Shown piece after piece: positions 3,333 through 6,203 of a DNA stretch of 6,203 nucleotides. A program made the translations under genes and the position numbers. The notes below the pieces were generated by a model that saw only the letters and a program-made list of their open reading frames with translations, searched no databases and was not told the origin of the DNA. The DNA lies in assembly GCA_964515615.1 (NCBI GenBank), contig CAZEVI010000038.1, positions 1-6,203 of the forward strand, in the 5' to 3' direction. The first letter of the stretch is position 1. Each line of letters opens with the position of its first letter. This DNA comes from CAZEVI01 sp964515615 (GTDB lineage Bacteria; Patescibacteriota; UBA1384; XYA2-FULL-43-10; CAINNR01).

Positions 3333-5978
3333 CTATTTGGATGTGTAGTTTAAACCGTCGCGCTCCTCAATCACTGCCTGTGCCGCTGATAAACATGCGA
3401 TTGGAACGCGGTATGGTGAGCAGGAAACATAATTCATTCCGGCTCTGTGGCAGAACTTAACTGATTCAGGGTCACCGCCGTGTTCGCCGCAAATGCCAAT
3501 TTTCAAGTGGCCCTTAACGCTTCGGCCTTTATCGATTCCAATTTTTACCAACTGGCCAACACCGTCCTGATCCAAAGTTTGAAACGGATCGGCAGTAAAT
3601 ATCTTTTTATCAATATATACTTTTATAAATTTGCCGGCATCATCTCGTGAAAAGCCCATAGTCATTTGAGTCAAGTCGTTAGTCCCGAAGGAAAAGAATT
3701 CGGCAACTTCGGCAACTTCGTCAGCAGTAACAGCGGCTCGTGGAACTTCGATCATTGTACCAACCATATATTTGACTTTGACATTGTAAGACTTCATGGT
3801 TTCCTGTGCAATTTGATCAATGATATCTCTCTGATTTTTGAACTCGGAAACATTGCCAACTAACGGCACCATAATTTCCGGCACAACTTTGATATTTTTC
3901 TTTTTCAGAAGTTCGCAGGCGGCAGAAATAATCGCTTTGGTTTGCATCTCGGTAATTTCCGGATAGGTGATACCCAAACGGCAGCCACGATGCCCAAGCA
4001 TTGGGTTAAATTCATGCAAATCGGCGGTTTTCTGCCAAATTATTTTGGCATCAATCCCAATCTTTTTTGATAACTCCTTGGCCTCCTCTTTGGTTTTGGG
4101 CAAAAATTCGTGTAGAGGCGGGTCAAGTAGACGAACGGTAACTGAAAAACCTTTCATCTCTTTATAGAGACCTTTGAAATCTTCTTTTTGAAACGGCAGA
4201 AGTTTATTGAGGGCTTTTCGTCGATCTTCCTCGGTTTCCGCTAAAATCATCTTTTGCATTAGTGGCAGGCGGTGACTTTCAAAAAACATATGTTCGGTTC
4301 GGCAAAGTCCGATTCCCTGAGCGCCGAACTCCCGAGCAACTTTTGCGTCGCGAGGAACATCGGCGTTAGCGCGGACACCGAGTTTACGGATTTTGTTGAC
4401 CCAGCTCATTAATTTGCCAAAATCTCCGGAGAGTTTGGCCTTAACTGTCGGGACTTGACCAAGTATGACTTCGCCGGTTGAACCGTTAATCGAGATCCAA
4501 TCTCCCTCTTTAACAATTTTGCCGTCAATGGTCATTTTCTGATTTTTTTCATCAACCTTAATATCTTCACAGCCGGCGACGCAACATTTGCCCATGCCTC
4601 TGGCAACAACAGCTGCGTGGGAGGTCATTCCTCCGCGAGCAGTCAGAATACCTTGGGCAACTTCCATTCCGGTAATATCATCGGGACAAGTTTCCGTGCG
4701 AACCAAAATGGTTTTTTCGTTTTCACGCTTAACGGCGTTTTCAGAGGAGAAAACAACTTTACCGACCGCTGCCCCGGGTGATGCCGGCAATCCAGAAGTA
4801 ATTACTTCATATTTGGCGTTTGGATCAAAAACTGGATGTAAAAGCTGGTTTAATGCTTCGGGGTCAATTCGCATAATAGCTTCTTCTTTGCTAATTGTTT
4901 CCTCTGCCACCATGTCAACGGCAATTTTCACCGCGGCGTGAGCGGTTCGTTTTCCGGTTCTTGTTTGTAACATATATAATTTGCCTTGCTCAATGGTGAA
5001 TTCAAAATCCTGAACATCTCCATAATGTTTTTCCAAACTATCGGTAATTTTTTTCAGTTCGGCAAAAGCTTTTGATAAGTCTTTTTTAAGCTCAATAATC
5101 GGCTTTGGTGTTCGAATTCCGGCAACCACATCTTCTCCTTGTGCGTTGGTCAAATATTCGCCATAAAACTCTTTTTTCCCATTTGACGGGTTACGAGTAA
5201 AGCCGACGCCGGTTGCCGAGTTGTTGCCCATATTCCCAAAGACCATTGCTTGAACATTGACAGCGGTTCCTAAGTCATCGGCAATTTTGTTCATTCGCCT
5301 GTATGTGAATGCGCGTGGGTTATTCCAGCTTTCAAAAACGGCATCTCTAGCCATATCAAGCTGAATTTTCGGCTCCGACGGAAATTCTTTGCCTGTTTGC
5401 TTTTTCACTAATTCTTTATATCTTTTAATAATAATCTCCAAATCATCTTCTTTCAGATCGGTATCCAATTTAACTTTGGCGTCATCTTTCACGTGATCAA
5501 GAATTTCCTCAAACAATGCTTTTTCAACTCCAAGAACGACGTCGGAGAACATTTGAATAAAGCGTCTGTAAGCGTCTAGTGCAAATCGGCGATTGGCAGA
5601 TTTTTTAGCTAACCCTCCAACGGTTTTATCATTGAGTCCTAAATTTAGAATTGTATCCATCATTCCGGGCATCGAGAATTTTGCGCCGGAACGAACGGAA
5701 ACCAAAAGCGGATTTTTTAGATCACCGAATTTTTTGCCAACGGCTGATTCCATTTTGGAAATTGCCTCTTTGTATTCTTTGTCAAGTCCTGACGGCATTT
5801 TTCCGCTATTCTGGGAAAAATAATTGCAGACCTTAGTAGTAATTGTAAAACCGGGGGGAACAGGAATACCCAAATTGTCCATTTCTGCCAAATTTGCACC
5901 TTTACCGCCCAATAGATCTTTCATTTTACCGTTGCCTTCGGCCTTTTTGCCGCCGAAAAAATAGACCATTTTTGCCAT
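3333..5978 (-). CDS. ppdK: Pyruvate, phosphate dikinase (complete)
   Basis: This cytosolic enzyme interconverts pyruvate + ATP + phosphate and phosphoenolpyruvate + AMP + pyrophosphate. In fermentative bacteria it often runs toward pyruvate in place of pyruvate kinase. The 881 residues match the family length (874 in Clostridium symbiosum). The N-terminal ATP-grasp half has 'LLGGKGANLAEM' (22-33), 'VSVRSGAKFSMPGMMDTILN' (93-112) and 'DVQDFEFTIEQGKLYMLQTR' (321-340). The swivelling phosphohistidine domain has 'GGMTSHAAVVARGMGKCCVA' (449-468) with catalytic His454, aligning with His455 of C. symbiosum. The C-terminal TIM barrel has 'GIGLCRTEHMFF' (555-566), 'NPMLGHRGCRLG' (658-669), 'FSFGTNDLTQMTMG' (762-775) and 'GICGEHGGDP' (828-837) with catalytic Cys830, then 'SPYRVPIACLSAAQA'. 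All key residues are present; Cys862 replaces the usual Arg of 'PIARL', a minor change. The start has AAAGGAGA six bases upstream. It appears to be a single-gene unit with its own promoter and terminator. Confidence 0.98.
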   Translation of the reverse strand: MAKMVYFFGGKKAEGNGKMKDLLGGKGANLAEMDNLGIPVPPGFTITTKVCNYFSQNSGKMPSGLDKEYKEAISKMESAVGKKFGDLKNPLLVSVRSGAKFSMPGMMDTILNLGLNDKTVGGLAKKSANRRFALDAYRRFIQMFSDVVLGVEKALFEEILDHVKDDAKVKLDTDLKEDDLEIIIKRYKELVKKQTGKEFPSEPKIQLDMARDAVFESWNNPRAFTYRRMNKIADDLGTAVNVQAMVFGNMGNNSATGVGFTRNPSNGKKEFYGEYLTNAQGEDVVAGIRTPKPIIELKKDLSKAFAELKKITDSLEKHYGDVQDFEFTIEQGKLYMLQTRTGKRTAHAAVKIAVDMVAEETISKEEAIMRIDPEALNQLLHPVFDPNAKYEVITSGLPASPGAAVGKVVFSSENAVKRENEKTILVRTETCPDDITGMEVAQGILTARGGMTSHAAVVARGMGKCCVAGCEDIKVDEKNQKMTIDGKIVKEGDWISINGSTGEVILGQVPTVKAKLSGDFGKLMSWVNKIRKLGVRANADVPRDAKVAREFGAQGIGLCRTEHMFFESHRLPLMQKMILAETEEDRRKALNKLLPFQKEDFKGLYKEMKGFSVTVRLLDPPLHEFLPKTKEEAKELSKKIGIDAKIIWQKTADLHEFNPMLGHRGCRLGITYPEITEMQTKAIISAACELLKKKNIKVVPEIMVPLVGNVSEFKNQRDIIDQIAQETMKSYNVKVKYMVGTMIEVPRAAVTADEVAEVAEFFSFGTNDLTQMTMGFSRDDAGKFIKVYIDKKIFTADPFQTLDQDGVGQLVKIGIDKGRSVKGHLKIGICGEHGGDPESVKFCHRAGMNYVSCSPYRVPIACLSAAQAVIEERDGLNYTSK

Positions 5979-5984
5979 TTTTTG

Positions 5985-5992
5985 TCTCCTTT
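5985..5992 (-). promoter_or_regulatory. Ribosome-binding site of ppdK
   Basis: On the minus strand AAAGGAGA (5992-5985) lies six bases before the ATG at 5978, supporting this start over the in-frame ATG three codons later. Confidence 0.85.
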
Positions 5993-6043
5993 TAATTTAA
6001 AAGTGAATAAAAAATAGAAAACTCGAAGTTTCTAAGTGTCTTC

Positions 6044-6072
6044 AAAATAGCATAATTTTTTCCAAAAATCAA
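6044..6072 (-). promoter_or_regulatory. Candidate ppdK promoter
   Basis: On the minus strand TTGATT (6072-6067) and TATTTT (6049-6044) are 17 bp apart, and the -10 is preceded by TG-C, making it an extended -10. The -35 is the same hexamer as in the grpE candidate. The predicted leader is about 60 bases. A second candidate upstream has a perfect TTGACA (6140-6135) but only weak -10 matches (TTTATT at 17 bp, TATTTT at 19 bp). Confidence 0.4.
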
Positions 6073-6203
6073 ATTAAAAATTAGCGATTTTGAAGCTGAA
6101 TTTTTTGAAAAAATAAAAAATCGCAAAAAACTCCTGTCAAGTTTTTTTAGATATGTAATCTGAGACCCGATATTTGGACAATTTCTTTTCTTTCAAGAAG
6201 GGA
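6073..6203. other. AT-rich region upstream of ppdK, no assignable gene
   Basis: GCGATTTT (6084-6091) and AAAATCGC (6117-6124) form an 8-bp inverted repeat with a 25-base centre that itself holds T6-G-A6. It could fold in the ppdK leader or end an upstream transcript, but no clear U tract follows on the minus strand. A consensus TTGACA lies at 6140-6135 (minus). The last 60 bases are open in two minus-strand frames (stops at 6147-6149 and 6137-6139), so they could be the 3' end of an upstream gene, but nothing is recognisable. Confidence 0.35.

Noticed and set aside
4588..4941. 117-codon plus-strand ORF, and other plus-strand ORFs at 3666, 3967, 5593 and 5651
   Set aside because: All lie antisense within ppdK, whose frame carries every expected catalytic motif. 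They have no ribosome-binding sites or recognisable domains.
6137..6203. 3' end of an upstream minus-strand gene
   Set aside because: Two minus-strand frames are open from the window edge to stops at 6147-6149 and 6137-6139. With about 20 codons each and no recognisable motif, neither can be preferred.
1..6203. Alternative genetic code with TGA as glycine, as in some Patescibacteria
   Set aside because: No in-frame TGA occurs in comEC, grpE, the PaaX-like gene or ppdK, and glycine is written with GGN throughout.

Overview
The window is AT-rich bacterial chromosome, most likely from a Candidate Phyla Radiation (Patescibacteria) organism. The main clue is a 180-residue winged-helix plus Cas2-like (PaaX-type) protein of a form that is very common in those genomes. 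A ComEC with the variant core 'HIIALSGYN' and pyruvate phosphate dikinase as a glycolytic enzyme fit the same picture. The confident genes use ordinary stops (TAA, TAG) and contain no in-frame TGA, so nothing points to the recoded lineages of that radiation.

Layout. Positions 1-843 (minus) carry the N-terminal 281 codons of comEC, a DNA-uptake channel, cut by the window edge. It diverges from grpE (870-1331, plus), a DnaK nucleotide-exchange factor. The two starts are only 26 bp apart and appear to share a symmetric -10 region. At 1459-2001 (minus) lies the PaaX/Cas2-like regulator gene. It is bracketed by two copies of one palindromic motif (arms TGTATGTAA and TTACATACA, 22 bp apart in both): a degenerate copy directly behind its stop codon and a perfect 44-bp palindrome over its promoter. 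Next comes a 341-bp gene-poor stretch (2002-2342) with an imperfect direct repeat, a doubtful 39-codon cysteine-containing ORF, a short CTA repeat and promoter-like elements. An unrecognised soluble-protein gene (2343-3172, plus) follows, apparently broken by a one-base frameshift near 2905-2908. A strong bidirectional terminator (3260-3297) separates it from a complete pyruvate phosphate dikinase gene (3333-5978, minus), which has a good ribosome-binding site and a candidate promoter in 6044-6072. The last 130 bases hold no gene I can assign.

How it fits together. comEC, grpE and ppdK are housekeeping genes with intact family motifs and probably separate transcription units. The segment from about 1417 to 3240 looks like an accessory insert between them: palindromes, repeats, a DNA-binding protein, a broken orphan gene, and Arg codon use (AGA/AGG-rich) unlike ppdK (almost all CGN). 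The observation most worth pursuing is the PaaX/Cas2-like gene enclosed by two equally spaced palindromes. This could be an autoregulatory operator pair or the ends of a small mobile unit.
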